Source of the DNA: Helicobacter macacae MIT 99-5501
GTDB lineage: Bacteria; Campylobacterota; Campylobacteria; Campylobacterales; Helicobacteraceae
DNA length: 64,000 nt
Direction: 5' to 3'
Assembly (NCBI RefSeq): GCF_000507845.1
Contig: NZ_KI669454.1
Coordinates: forward strand, 1,030,604-1,094,603
The notes beneath the pieces were generated by a model. That model had not been told where the DNA came from and made no database searches. It worked only from the letters and a program-made list of their open reading frames with translations. The position numbers and the translations under genes were made by a program. Below are positions 55,082 to 63,521 of the stretch, one piece after another (within the stretch, counting starts at the first letter, position 1; every line of letters starts with the position of its first letter).

Positions 55082-56269
55082 ATGAAAACTCTAAAAACAA
55101 TGACAGCAAGCACACTTCTTGCTTCTTGTGTCGCTACCTCTATGGTGGGTGTAGCAAGTGCTAGAAGTTCTGGCGTAGAATTATTTGGGCATTTGGGTGT
55201 GGCGTATAACCACGCACTTGGCGACAATAGAAAAGGAACTGATGGCAAAGATGTCGGCTTTATGGGTGCGACAGGACATTTTGGGGCAGACTTTGGCTCT
55301 GAAGAGTTTGGCGCAGGACTTGGTGTCTGGGCTGGCTCGCAAGTATTTAGCCTATCTAAAGATGCTGGGAAAAGCAAATACGGAAGCGAGTATTATGATG
55401 TTTCTGATTTGTATTTCCGCTATACAGGGGCGTTTGACTTATATGTCGGGCGATTTAGCTCTAGTTTCCTAAAAAGTGATTGGATTGACTTATACACTCA
55501 AGGTGTAGGGCTAAGCATAGACTTTGGCAAAGATTCCAATTTTTGGGCATCTTGGGCAAATGATTCTGCCAATTTTGGTGTATTGCCAAATAGAATCGGT
55601 TCTGAGCTTATGGCTTATTCTCGCTTCCCATCAAGCTTTGATAACTTCAACATTGGCAAAAAAGACTTTGTAGGTGCGGGCGCAAATATCGGGCTAGGGA
55701 TTTTCCATATAGACCCATTTGCACACTACTACATAAACAACTACTACAACAACCAAGACACTATCCAAGCAGGTGCGAGACTAGCCATAATCGCAGGCGA
55801 TAAATCCACCATAGAGTCTACAACTTCTGTGCGCGGAATGTATCAATACAATAAGCAAAACTCCTATCTAGTGTGGGCTGAAGAAGAGCTATTTTTTGCT
55901 AAATACTTCAAGCTAGGCGGCGGATACTATATGGTAGGCAAAGATGCTAGCATATATTCAAACTCTGACCATACAAGATTTTATGGACGCTACACCACAC
56001 CAAGCACAGCAAGCTACTTCGCTGCTGGTGCTAGCTCTTGGTATGGTTTCGCTGGCGTAGAGCACGAAAGAGTAAAATTTGATGTGCTTTATGCAGGTGG
56101 AGACTACAAAGAATTCTCTGCTGTGGTAAGTGTGCGCGTGCTTGACTTGAAGCTAGGCATTATGCGTGAGGGATTTGGAATTGATGTGGGTGCAGGATAT
56201 GTAAGCAATGGCTTTGATTCCACACGCCAAAGACACAACGCAATCGCATTTGCAAAACTTGTGTTCTAG
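55082..56269 (+). CDS. Porin-like outer membrane protein
   Basis: This 395-residue protein has a signal peptide (MKTLKTMTASTLLASCVATS, cleaved near ASA-RS) and a beta-barrel with alternating aromatic strands (DLYFRYTGAFDLYVGRFSSS), ending in a phenylalanine (FAKLVF). The YVGRFSSSFLKSDWIDLYTQ segment parallels the GRFDALVDW pattern in the 24476-25987 protein, so the two may belong to the same porin-like family. The ribosome site is AAAAAGGAT. It stands alone before a strong terminator. Substrate is unknown. Confidence 0.8.
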   Translation: MKTLKTMTASTLLASCVATSMVGVASARSSGVELFGHLGVAYNHALGDNRKGTDGKDVGFMGATGHFGADFGSEEFGAGLGVWAGSQVFSLSKDAGKSKYGSEYYDVSDLYFRYTGAFDLYVGRFSSSFLKSDWIDLYTQGVGLSIDFGKDSNFWASWANDSANFGVLPNRIGSELMAYSRFPSSFDNFNIGKKDFVGAGANIGLGIFHIDPFAHYYINNYYNNQDTIQAGARLAIIAGDKSTIESTTSVRGMYQYNKQNSYLVWAEEELFFAKYFKLGGGYYMVGKDASIYSNSDHTRFYGRYTTPSTASYFAAGASSWYGFAGVEHERVKFDVLYAGGDYKEFSAVVSVRVLDLKLGIMREGFGIDVGAGYVSNGFDSTRQRHNAIAFAKLVF

Positions 56270-56572
56270 TTTTTGTATAGCGATAAAATCCGAAAACTAG
56301 CCACACAACGCTACCCCGCATAGCAAAATCCGTTGCTATGCGGGGTTTTTTATTTTTCTGCATTGCTTTTCGCGCTTTTTCTACATAGAATTTTCCTCTA
56401 CGAAATTTTACCAACAAAGATTTTTACAAAATTTTCTACCCCGCAAACTTTTCACTTCCACTCCCTCTCCACACAAAAAACTTCTCTCATATAAAATCCA
56501 CTTAAGATTTTCTTTTTGCTTAGGTTTTTTAAATTGTTAGGTAAAATAAGCAAAAAAGCAAAAGGATAAAAA
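56270..56572. other. Gap between the porin-like gene and thiE
   Basis: This 303-bp gap holds the terminator at 56313-56352 and a stretch with TATAAA (near 56490) that could start the thiE transcript. No gene or RNA was seen. Confidence 0.5.
56313..56352 (+). terminator. Rho-independent terminator after the porin-like gene
   Basis: Perfect 14-bp inverted repeat ACCCCGCATAGCAA (56313-56326) / TTGCTATGCGGGGT (56333-56346), 6-nt loop, followed by T7. A textbook intrinsic terminator. Confidence 0.95.
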
Positions 56573-57457
56573 TTGTGCTTTCAAATCATTGCCATCACTG
56601 ATAGAAAACTCTGCAAAAGCCAAAGCACAAACACAAAAAACACTGCAAAAGACATTGATAAATTTTTAGCTAGGCTAGAATTGCTCGCAAAAAGTGGGGT
56701 AGATAGCGTAATCTTGCGCGAAAAAGACTTACGCGAAAGTGAGTATCTAGCCTTAGCAAAAGAAGCGATAAGGATTTTTGAAAGCGCAAACAAAGCAAAT
56801 AAAACAAACAGCGCAGACACAAATAAGGCAAACGCAAATAACTCTAGCAATGAGTGCAAACTTATATTGCATAATTTTATAGAGGTAGCTTACAAGCTAG
56901 AATATCCGTTTTTCCACGCACCTTTTTGCGTGCTAGAGGATTTGGTAAGTAATAAGATTTCCACCCAAAAAATAAGCGAAAATGGCGTGCTTGGTGTATC
57001 TATACATAGCTTGGAGGAGCTAGCAGTGGCATTAGATTTTGGGGTGGATTATGTCATAGCGGGAAATGTATTTGAAAGTGCTTGCAAAGAGGGGGTGCAG
57101 GGCAGGGGAGTGGAGTTTTTGCGCGAAATATTAGCTAGGCTAGGGCAGCATAAAAATGATTTGACAAAAGATTTTGCTAAAAATCTGCCAATCTATGCAG
57201 TGGGCGGGATTTGCAAAGAAAATCTTGCAATGCTATGCAAAGACATAAAAAATGCCCTGCCAAATAGCCGCACACAAGCTAGCAATAACGCAAAGACAAG
57301 TGTGCAAGAAGTAAAAACAATGGAAGCAAAAAAAATAGCGAGGGCAAAAATAGCGGGCGTATGTATGCGCTCCGCCCTTATGGAGTGTGAGAATCCAAAA
57401 GCATATATTGCACAATGCAAAGAAATTATCACAAAAGAGATTTATAAGGATTTTTGA
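56573..57457 (+). CDS. thiE: Thiamine-phosphate synthase (ThiE/TenI family)
   Basis: The 294-residue protein has the family pattern (IIAITDRKLC near the start, VDSVILREKDLRESEYLALA, LGVSIHSLEELAVAL and VIAGNVFES, then YAVGGICKENL). ThiE joins hydroxymethylpyrimidine diphosphate and thiazole phosphate; TenI is a related isomerase, and this cannot be decided firmly. Two inserts, an Asn/Ala/Lys-rich one at about 80-100 and a Lys/Ala/Thr-rich one near 232-258, make it larger than the usual 210 residues. The start codon is probably the TTG at 56573 after AAAAGGATAAAAA. Confidence 0.82.
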   Translation: MCFQIIAITDRKLCKSQSTNTKNTAKDIDKFLARLELLAKSGVDSVILREKDLRESEYLALAKEAIRIFESANKANKTNSADTNKANANNSSNECKLILHNFIEVAYKLEYPFFHAPFCVLEDLVSNKISTQKISENGVLGVSIHSLEELAVALDFGVDYVIAGNVFESACKEGVQGRGVEFLREILARLGQHKNDLTKDFAKNLPIYAVGGICKENLAMLCKDIKNALPNSRTQASNNAKTSVQEVKTMEAKKIARAKIAGVCMRSALMECENPKAYIAQCKEIITKEIYKDF

Positions 57458-57553
57458 GCGATTTTGGCGCAGGTTTTCAAAGTTTTAGTATAAAGCATAT
57501 CAAAGTGATTTTACAAATGATTTGATAGGATAAAATCTTTAGGGAAATTTGGA

Positions 57554-57559
57554 TATAAT
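57554..57559 (+). promoter_or_regulatory. Probable -10 box for the HP0242-to-hemC operon
   Basis: TATAAT in GGATATAATGATT, about 60 bp before the first gene of the operon. The next genes follow closely, so this may drive the whole group. Confidence 0.5.
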
Positions 57560-57616
57560 GATTTCCTAAAAAACTACCAAAAATGCAAAAAGGATAAAAA
57601 TGCAAAAGGGACACAA

Positions 57617-57883
57617 ATGTGGGAAGAACTAAATAATGGGTTAGAAGTGCTAGAGGGCGACCCTGTGAAAAAGTGGTGTGAGATAATGCTAAATGCCTCT
57701 CCCACGCTTGCAACAAAAGAGCTAGAAAAACTGCTTGAAATGCTTGCCACTTATGAGCTAGCTTATGAGGAGAGCGGTGGGGATTTGCGTAAATTTGTCC
57801 ATAGCAACAAAGAATCCATAGAAGCAAAAAAGCGTGATATAGCACTGCACTCAAGTGCCAAAATCCTAAGCGAAAACGAATAA
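57617..57883 (+). CDS. DUF2443 protein, homologue of the knotted H. pylori HP0242
   Basis: An 88-residue helical protein (GLEVLEGDPVKKWCEIMLNA, then TKELEKLLEMLATYELAYEE) in the position of HP0242, with HP0241, polyprenyl synthase, hemA and proS following in H. pylori order. HP0242 is a homodimer whose chains are knotted. Its role is unknown. The name here rests mainly on position and on size and helical content. Confidence 0.72.
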   Translation: MWEELNNGLEVLEGDPVKKWCEIMLNASPTLATKELEKLLEMLATYELAYEESGGDLRKFVHSNKESIEAKKRDIALHSSAKILSENE

Positions 57884-57914
57884 TCTAAAAAGCAAAATAA
57901 AGGGAATCAAGTCT

Positions 57915-58316
57915 ATGAAAAAACTTTTTTGCACGATATGCTTTGCTTTGGTGTTTTTTGAGATGCTTCATAGCGCACAGCCTGTGTGGGACTATGAGGA
58001 AAATCTCGTGCTAAAAAAAGATGAAATCTACAAAAAAAGTTTCCAAATCGCAGGACTTCAAAAAGAGCTAAAATTTTATTGGACATTGTATAAAAACTAC
58101 GGACTTGTGATAAATCTAAACTATGACAAATTCCCCTATCAGTTTATCCTCTACACAGACTATGCACGCAAAAGTTTCAAACTCCCTATATCTAGGGCAG
58201 GGGATATACGCGATATAGAAGTGTTTTTGAGTTTTGTAAAATACGATTATGAAAGCAAAGAAGCGAGCCTGTGGCTAGGCGTGCTATATCCCCAAAAAAT
58301 AAAAAGTGGCAGTTAG
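57915..58316 (+). CDS. Exported hypothetical protein, HP0241 counterpart
   Basis: The 133-residue protein has a signal peptide (MKKLFCTICFALVFFEMLHS, cleaved near HSA-QP). The mature part is rich in Tyr, Phe and Lys with alternating strands (FYWTLYKNYGLVINLNYDKF). It occupies the position of H. pylori HP0241, directly before the polyprenyl synthase. No function is recognised. It ends where the GTG of the next frame begins. Confidence 0.7.
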   Translation: MKKLFCTICFALVFFEMLHSAQPVWDYEENLVLKKDEIYKKSFQIAGLQKELKFYWTLYKNYGLVINLNYDKFPYQFILYTDYARKSFKLPISRAGDIRDIEVFLSFVKYDYESKEASLWLGVLYPQKIKSGS

Positions 58317-58329
58317 GGGCGGACAAAAT

Positions 58330-59403
58330 ATGGGGCAAGATATGAAACAAGATAGCGCAGAGATTTTGGAGTGTGTGCGTAGGCGGTGTGATGAGTGGAT
58401 AGCTAGCCTAAAAAGTCCAAACATTGATAAAATCTACTCTAGCATAAAATCTGGCAAAATGCTACGAAGCAAACTGATTTTGGCTATTTTGGAATCATCA
58501 AAAGTGGATTTTGCTAAAGACTTTAGAGGGGATTCCAAAGTAAGTTTTAAAGATGATTCCAAAGAGGATTCTAAAAAAACAAATTCCAAAAAAGTAAATT
58601 CTAAGGCGGATTCTACTCAAGGCTTATCTAAAGATTCTAGCATTTTAGATTGTGCTATTAGTCTTTGTGCTATCATTGAGCTAATACAATGCGCCTCTTT
58701 GCTGCACGATGATGTCATAGATGAAGCGCACACACGCAGGGGTGTGCCAAGTGTAAATGCTTCATTTGGCGATAAAAATGCCATTATGCTAGGTGATGTG
58801 CTGTATTCACGAGCTTATTTTTATCTAGCTGATTTTCCACAAGCCATTGCCAAAAGTGTCTCAAACGCCGTGTGCGCTCTCTCTAGAGGGGAAATTGATG
58901 ATGTGCTTTACTCGCGTGATTTTCAGCCAAGCCTAGAAGTGTATTACAAGATTTTGGAGGATAAAACCGCCTCCCTTATCGCCTCTAGCGCAGAATCTAG
59001 CGCGATTTTGGCAGGGCTTGATTCTGCTAAATACTATGAATATGGCAAAAATCTAGGGCTAGCTTTTCAAATTGTTGATGATGTGCTAGACATTACCCAA
59101 GATGAAGCGACTTTGGGCAAGCCAAATATGAATGATTTGCGCGAGGGAAAAAGCACTTTGCCATACATTTTGCTATACTGCGAGCTAGATTCTCACAAAA
59201 AAGAGGAGTTTTTGGCTCATTTTTATGCCCGAGATAGCGTGGCGATAGAGTGGTTTAGAAATGCTTTTTGTGAGCAAAACACCATACAAAAGTGCCAAAA
59301 TATCGCAAAAGATTTTATCACAAAAGCCCTAAATGCGATACAAGATGAGCGCAATGCCACGCTAGAGCAAATCGCAACTTCAATGATAGAGAGGAGTTTT
59401 TAA
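58330..59403 (+). CDS. ispB: Polyprenyl diphosphate synthase (octaprenyl-type)
   Basis: This long-chain trans-polyprenyl synthase supplies the menaquinone side chain. It has the first Asp-rich motif SLLHDDVIDEAHTRRGVPS and the second FQIVDDVLDITQDEATLGKP, plus KSTLPYILLYCE. Start at 58330 has AGGGGCGGA upstream; a GTG 24 bp earlier is possible. The core is interrupted by a Lys/Ser/Asp-rich insert (about residues 65-98). The stop overlaps the hemA start by 1 bp. It is HP0240-like; chain length cannot be judged from sequence alone. Confidence 0.9.
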   Translation: MGQDMKQDSAEILECVRRRCDEWIASLKSPNIDKIYSSIKSGKMLRSKLILAILESSKVDFAKDFRGDSKVSFKDDSKEDSKKTNSKKVNSKADSTQGLSKDSSILDCAISLCAIIELIQCASLLHDDVIDEAHTRRGVPSVNASFGDKNAIMLGDVLYSRAYFYLADFPQAIAKSVSNAVCALSRGEIDDVLYSRDFQPSLEVYYKILEDKTASLIASSAESSAILAGLDSAKYYEYGKNLGLAFQIVDDVLDITQDEATLGKPNMNDLREGKSTLPYILLYCELDSHKKEEFLAHFYARDSVAIEWFRNAFCEQNTIQKCQNIAKDFITKALNAIQDERNATLEQIATSMIERSF

Positions 59404-60965
59404 TGCAAGTGCAATACCTAGCCCTAAGTTTTTCGCACAAAAACACGCCAATAGAGTTACGCGAAAAACTAGCTTTCCCTGCCAATGACTTTGCAAGCGA
59501 TTTTGCGCAAAACAATGCAAACGAACCATTTCAAAAAAACTCCTACAAAAAAGGTTCAATACAAGATTTTCTTTTGTCCCTAAAAGCAAAAGTCCAAAGC
59601 TTAAAAGAAATCCTTCTCCTTAGCACTTGCAATCGTGTAGAATTCTACATAATCACACACAGCCCGCAAGAGTGCATCACTGCCGTGCTTGATAGCTTTG
59701 CCACTTCTAGAAAAATCCCACTAAAAGAGCTAGAAAAACACTGCAAAATCGCTCAAAATGCAGAAGCCCTGCACCACCTTTTTAGCGTGGTTAGCGGGCT
59801 AGATAGTGTAGTCATAGGAGAGACACAAATCGTAGGACAAATAAAAAGCGCGTATAAGCTATGCTATGACTTGGGTGTGTGCGGACAAGAAATCACTCGC
59901 TTAGCACACTTTGCTTTTCGCTGTGGTGGGAGGGTGAGAAGCCAAACTCAAATCGGCAAAACCTCTCTATCTGTGGCTTCTGTGGCAGTAAAGAGAGCAT
60001 TGGGATTTATAAGAGAAAATGACAAAGATACAACACCAAAAAAATTAAAAAATCCACAAATAAGTGCACTTATCATCGGCGCAGGGGAAATGGGCAGGCT
60101 TGTGGTTAGGCATTTGCTTGATTGTCCTATATCTATTGCCTTTACCAATCGCACACAAGAGAATGCAAGCAATTTTGTGTGCGAATTGCAAGAAGAGGGC
60201 AAAGACATTAGCAATATCACGGTTTTGGACTATACAAGCATAGAATCCACGCTAGATGATTTTACACTTGTGTTTTGTGCTACGGGGGCTAGCAAAGCTA
60301 TCATAAAAGAAGCAAAATCTAGGGATTTCAAACGAGCGTGGTTTGATTTATCTGTGCCTAGAAATATCGAAGTGGCGAGCATTCCAAAAGGCTTGCATAT
60401 CTTTTGTGTAGATGATTTAAAACGCACCATAGATGAAAATCTAGTCGGCAAAAAAATCCAAGCCCATCAAGCCTATGCTATCATTGGCAACGCGGTGGGT
60501 GAGTATTTTTCGTGGGTGCAGAGCTTTGATGTGTTGCCACTTATAAAGACTATGCGAGAAAATGCCAAAGAAGCAAGTCTGCAAGAATTGCAAAGAGCTA
60601 TCAAAAAAGGCTATCTCCCAAAAGAGCTACAAGAAGAAGTAAAAATCATACTACACAACGCATTTAATGTGTTTTTGCACAATCCTACGCTAATGCTAAA
60701 AGAGCTAGCAAATAATGAAGAGGGCGATAGCATCATTGAAGCAACAAAGAGAGTGTTTGAGGAATTGCCACAGGACAAAAAGCAAGCAAGGGAAAGTGAA
60801 AAAGCAAAAAATCAAACTAGAAAAGAGATAGAATCAAGGGCAAAAAGGTTTTTTAAAGTAGATTCTACACAAGAATCAAAAGAATCACAAAATACAAACC
60901 AAAGCAAAAGAGCGGATTTTGTCAATCGCTACAAATGCGAATATGACACAACTTCTATGCCCTAA
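59403..60965 (+). CDS. hemA: Glutamyl-tRNA reductase
   Basis: HemA reduces glutamyl-tRNA to glutamate-1-semialdehyde, the committed step of haem synthesis in these bacteria. The 520-residue protein has the catalytic-Cys motif LLLSTCNRVEFYI (C76), then FSVVSGLDSVVIGETQIVGQ and the NADPH motif IIGAGEMGRLVVRHL. An insertion of about 25 residues (Gln/Asn/Lys-rich, near 35-55) lies before the catalytic cysteine. The C-terminal tail is Lys/Ser-rich. Order with ispB and proS agrees with HP0239. Confidence 0.95.
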   Translation: MQVQYLALSFSHKNTPIELREKLAFPANDFASDFAQNNANEPFQKNSYKKGSIQDFLLSLKAKVQSLKEILLLSTCNRVEFYIITHSPQECITAVLDSFATSRKIPLKELEKHCKIAQNAEALHHLFSVVSGLDSVVIGETQIVGQIKSAYKLCYDLGVCGQEITRLAHFAFRCGGRVRSQTQIGKTSLSVASVAVKRALGFIRENDKDTTPKKLKNPQISALIIGAGEMGRLVVRHLLDCPISIAFTNRTQENASNFVCELQEEGKDISNITVLDYTSIESTLDDFTLVFCATGASKAIIKEAKSRDFKRAWFDLSVPRNIEVASIPKGLHIFCVDDLKRTIDENLVGKKIQAHQAYAIIGNAVGEYFSWVQSFDVLPLIKTMRENAKEASLQELQRAIKKGYLPKELQEEVKIILHNAFNVFLHNPTLMLKELANNEEGDSIIEATKRVFEELPQDKKQARESEKAKNQTRKEIESRAKRFFKVDSTQESKESQNTNQSKRADFVNRYKCEYDTTSMP

Positions 60966-61045
60966 TTCGTTGTGCCATATATTTCATAAAAGCACAAAAA
61001 AACTTAACTAAGATTTTTAAGAGGACAAAAACAAAAAGGACAGAA

Positions 61046-62941
61046 ATGCTTTTTTCAAAAACGCTACTACCCACTTCAAAAGAATCCCCAAAAGATGCAA
61101 TCCTAAAAAGTCATCAATACCTCGTGCGAGCAGGCTATATCCACCAGCTAGGGAGCGGAATCTATAATTTTCTCCCGCTAGGCAATATCGTGCTAAAAAA
61201 GATAGAATCTATCGTGCGAAAAAGGCTACAACAAGCAGGAGCGCAAGAAGTTTTGCTAAGTTTTGTAACGCCAAAAGAACTATGGGATAGAAGCGGACGA
61301 AGCGAGCAATATGGCAAAGAGCTATTGCGATTTAGCGATAGAAAAAACGCACCATTTTTGCTCGCTCCCACGCACGAGGAGAGTATCACAGAGCTAGCTA
61401 GGACATACATAAAGTCTTACAAATCCTTACCGCTAAATCTCTATCAAATCCAGCTGAAATTTCGCGATGAGCTACGACCGCGCTTTGGGCTACTCCGCAC
61501 ACGAGAATTCATAATGAAAGATGGATATAGCTTTCACTCAAACGATGTGGATTTGGATAGGGAATTTATCCTTATGCACAAGACATATAGCGAGATTTTT
61601 AGCGATTTGGGGCTAGATTTTCGCTGTGTGGAGGCAGATAGTGGCGCGATAGGTGGGAGTGGTAGCAAGGAATTTATGGTATTGGCAGATAGTGGGGAGG
61701 ATACACTTGTGGTGTGCAAATCTTGCCAATACGCAGCAAACCTAGAAGTAGCAAAAAGGGCAAAAAGACTGCCACCGCGTAATGAAAAGGGCGAGGAAAT
61801 CTTGCCACCAAAAGCAGATTTTGCTAAATTCTCTACTCCAAATGTGAAAAGCATTAGTGATTTGTGTGCGTTTTTTCATATTGAGCCTTTTTGGAGTATC
61901 AAAGCAGTTGTAAAAAAATACACCAAAAAATCAAGCCAAGAAAGCCAAGCAAATAAAGAAAATAAAGAAAATAAAGAAAATGTAGCAAAAAAAGAGAATA
62001 CAAAAGAGACAAAATCAAAAAATTCCAAACTAGAATCTGCAAATAATGATAGTGCAGAATCTAGCAAAAATTCTAGAGAGGATTTTGCTGTATTTTTCTT
62101 GCGTGGCGATGACGAGCTAGAAGAGACAAAGGCACTAAACGCGCTAAATGCAAATGGCTTTGAAGCACTAGAGCTACTTGAAGCAAGTCAAAGTGAGCTA
62201 GAAAATTTAGGGCTTATCGCAGGTAGCATTGGTGCTTATAGCTTGAGGACGATTGTCGGGGAAAAAGCGATTATTTTTGATGAGGATTTGCGCGGGGCAA
62301 GCGAGATGATATGTGGCGCAAATGAGCGTGAAAAGCACTTCGTGGGCGTGGATTTGGATTTGTTTGAAAATCTTTGCTTTGCGGATTTGGCAGTGGTAAG
62401 GCAGGGGGATATTTGCGCTTGCTGTGGGGCGGAGCTAGCGCACAAAAAAGGCATTGAAATCGGGCATATTTTCAAACTTGGGACAAAGTATTCTGCTCCA
62501 TTGCAGGCGAAATTTTTAGATGAAAATGGCAAAGAAAAGCCTTTCATAATGGGCTGCTATGGCATAGGAATTAGCAGAATTCTAAGTGCGATATTGGAGC
62601 AAAAAGCCGATGATAAGGGCTGTGTATGGAGTGCTAGCACCGCTCCTTTTAAGGTTGTAATCATCATTGCAAATGCCAAAGACAAAGCCCAATATGACTT
62701 TGGATACGCGCTATATGAGAGCTTAAAGCAAGTGGGTGTAGAAGTCGCGCTAGATGATAGGGATTTGCGATTTGGTGCGAAAATGGCAGATTTTGAGCTT
62801 ATGGGTGTGGCAAATTTTGCTGCACTTATTGGCAAAGGATTAGAATCAAACCGCGTAGAAATCATTAAACGAGATGGTTTGCAAAAAAGTGAGATAGATT
62901 CTGCCAAAGCATTAGAGCAGATTCTAAAAATGATAAAATAA
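61046..62941 (+). CDS. proS: Prolyl-tRNA synthetase
   Basis: ProS charges tRNA-Pro. The 631-residue bacterial-type enzyme shows the class II motif-2 region (FRDELRPRFGLLRTREFIMK) and motif 3 (GCYGIGISRILSAIL), the insertion/editing domain between them, and the anticodon-binding end. The insertion domain is expanded by a Lys/Glu/Asn-rich stretch near residues 294-345 with NKE repeats (three 9-bp units at 61952-61978). The ribosome site is AAAAAGGAC. HP0238-like. Confidence 0.95.
   Translation: MLFSKTLLPTSKESPKDAILKSHQYLVRAGYIHQLGSGIYNFLPLGNIVLKKIESIVRKRLQQAGAQEVLLSFVTPKELWDRSGRSEQYGKELLRFSDRKNAPFLLAPTHEESITELARTYIKSYKSLPLNLYQIQLKFRDELRPRFGLLRTREFIMKDGYSFHSNDVDLDREFILMHKTYSEIFSDLGLDFRCVEADSGAIGGSGSKEFMVLADSGEDTLVVCKSCQYAANLEVAKRAKRLPPRNEKGEEILPPKADFAKFSTPNVKSISDLCAFFHIEPFWSIKAVVKKYTKKSSQESQANKENKENKENVAKKENTKETKSKNSKLESANNDSAESSKNSREDFAVFFLRGDDELEETKALNALNANGFEALELLEASQSELENLGLIAGSIGAYSLRTIVGEKAIIFDEDLRGASEMICGANEREKHFVGVDLDLFENLCFADLAVVRQGDICACCGAELAHKKGIEIGHIFKLGTKYSAPLQAKFLDENGKEKPFIMGCYGIGISRILSAILEQKADDKGCVWSASTAPFKVVIIIANAKDKAQYDFGYALYESLKQVGVEVALDDRDLRFGAKMADFELMGVANFAALIGKGLESNRVEIIKRDGLQKSEIDSAKALEQILKMIK
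61952..61978. repeat. 9-bp tandem repeat (3 copies) inside proS
   Basis: AATAAAGAA occurs three times in a row, encoding NKE repeats in the insertion domain. Copy-number change would keep the reading frame. Confidence 0.85.
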
Positions 62942-63044
62942 ATATTTTTGCTAGAAAATCTAATAAAGCAGAATTCAAAAACTATAAAATCTCTGCTAGC
63001 TTTGCTAAAAAGTGTCTTAAAAAAACAACTAAAAGGAAGTGTAA

Positions 63045-63521
63045 ATGCCGACACTAGCACTATTTTTTCTCATAGGCTACATTGCTTTTGAGCTACTTAG
63101 CTTTAGTATTTGGGTTAGTTATTTTGGGTTTTTTAGCCTTTTTTGTGAAATTGTTTTTAGCGGGATTGCTGGGCTTTGGCTTTGGAATTCCCGCACTCGC
63201 TCCCTTAGCTCCTCGCTAAATGAGATTATACATTTTGTGTATGAGGGGCGGATTTTGGATTTGCTAAAAAGTAATATGTTGTTTTTTTTGGGAGCGATTT
63301 TGCTTATAGCACCGGGGTTACTAAGCGATAGTGTGGGGATTATCTGCGTTGTGGCTAGCTTTGTATCCCAGCCAAAACCTAGTGATTTTGTGCGCGACTA
63401 TCGTGCGCGAGAGGATTTTCACTTCAATGAAAAACCTAGCGATGAGGACATTATCGAGGTGGAAATCATTGAGGAATCTAGCAAGCAAAATAAGGCGATA
63501 CAAAAGGATAAAAATGACTAG
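63045..63521 (+). CDS. fxsA: FxsA family membrane protein
   Basis: The 158-residue protein has three or four predicted membrane helices and the FxsA features: an N-terminal [35 protein letters not shown], and the core [20 protein letters not shown]. The tail is acidic ([14 protein letters not shown]). In E. coli FxsA overproduction relieves F-plasmid exclusion of T7; its normal role is unknown. Its final 8 bp overlap the start of hemC. Confidence 0.87.
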   Translation: MPTLALFFLIGYIAFELLSFSIWVSYFGFFSLFCEIVFSGIAGLWLWNSRTRSLSSSLNEIIHFVYEGRILDLLKSNMLFFLGAILLIAPGLLSDSVGIICVVASFVSQPKPSDFVRDYRAREDFHFNEKPSDEDIIEVEIIEESSKQNKAIQKDKND

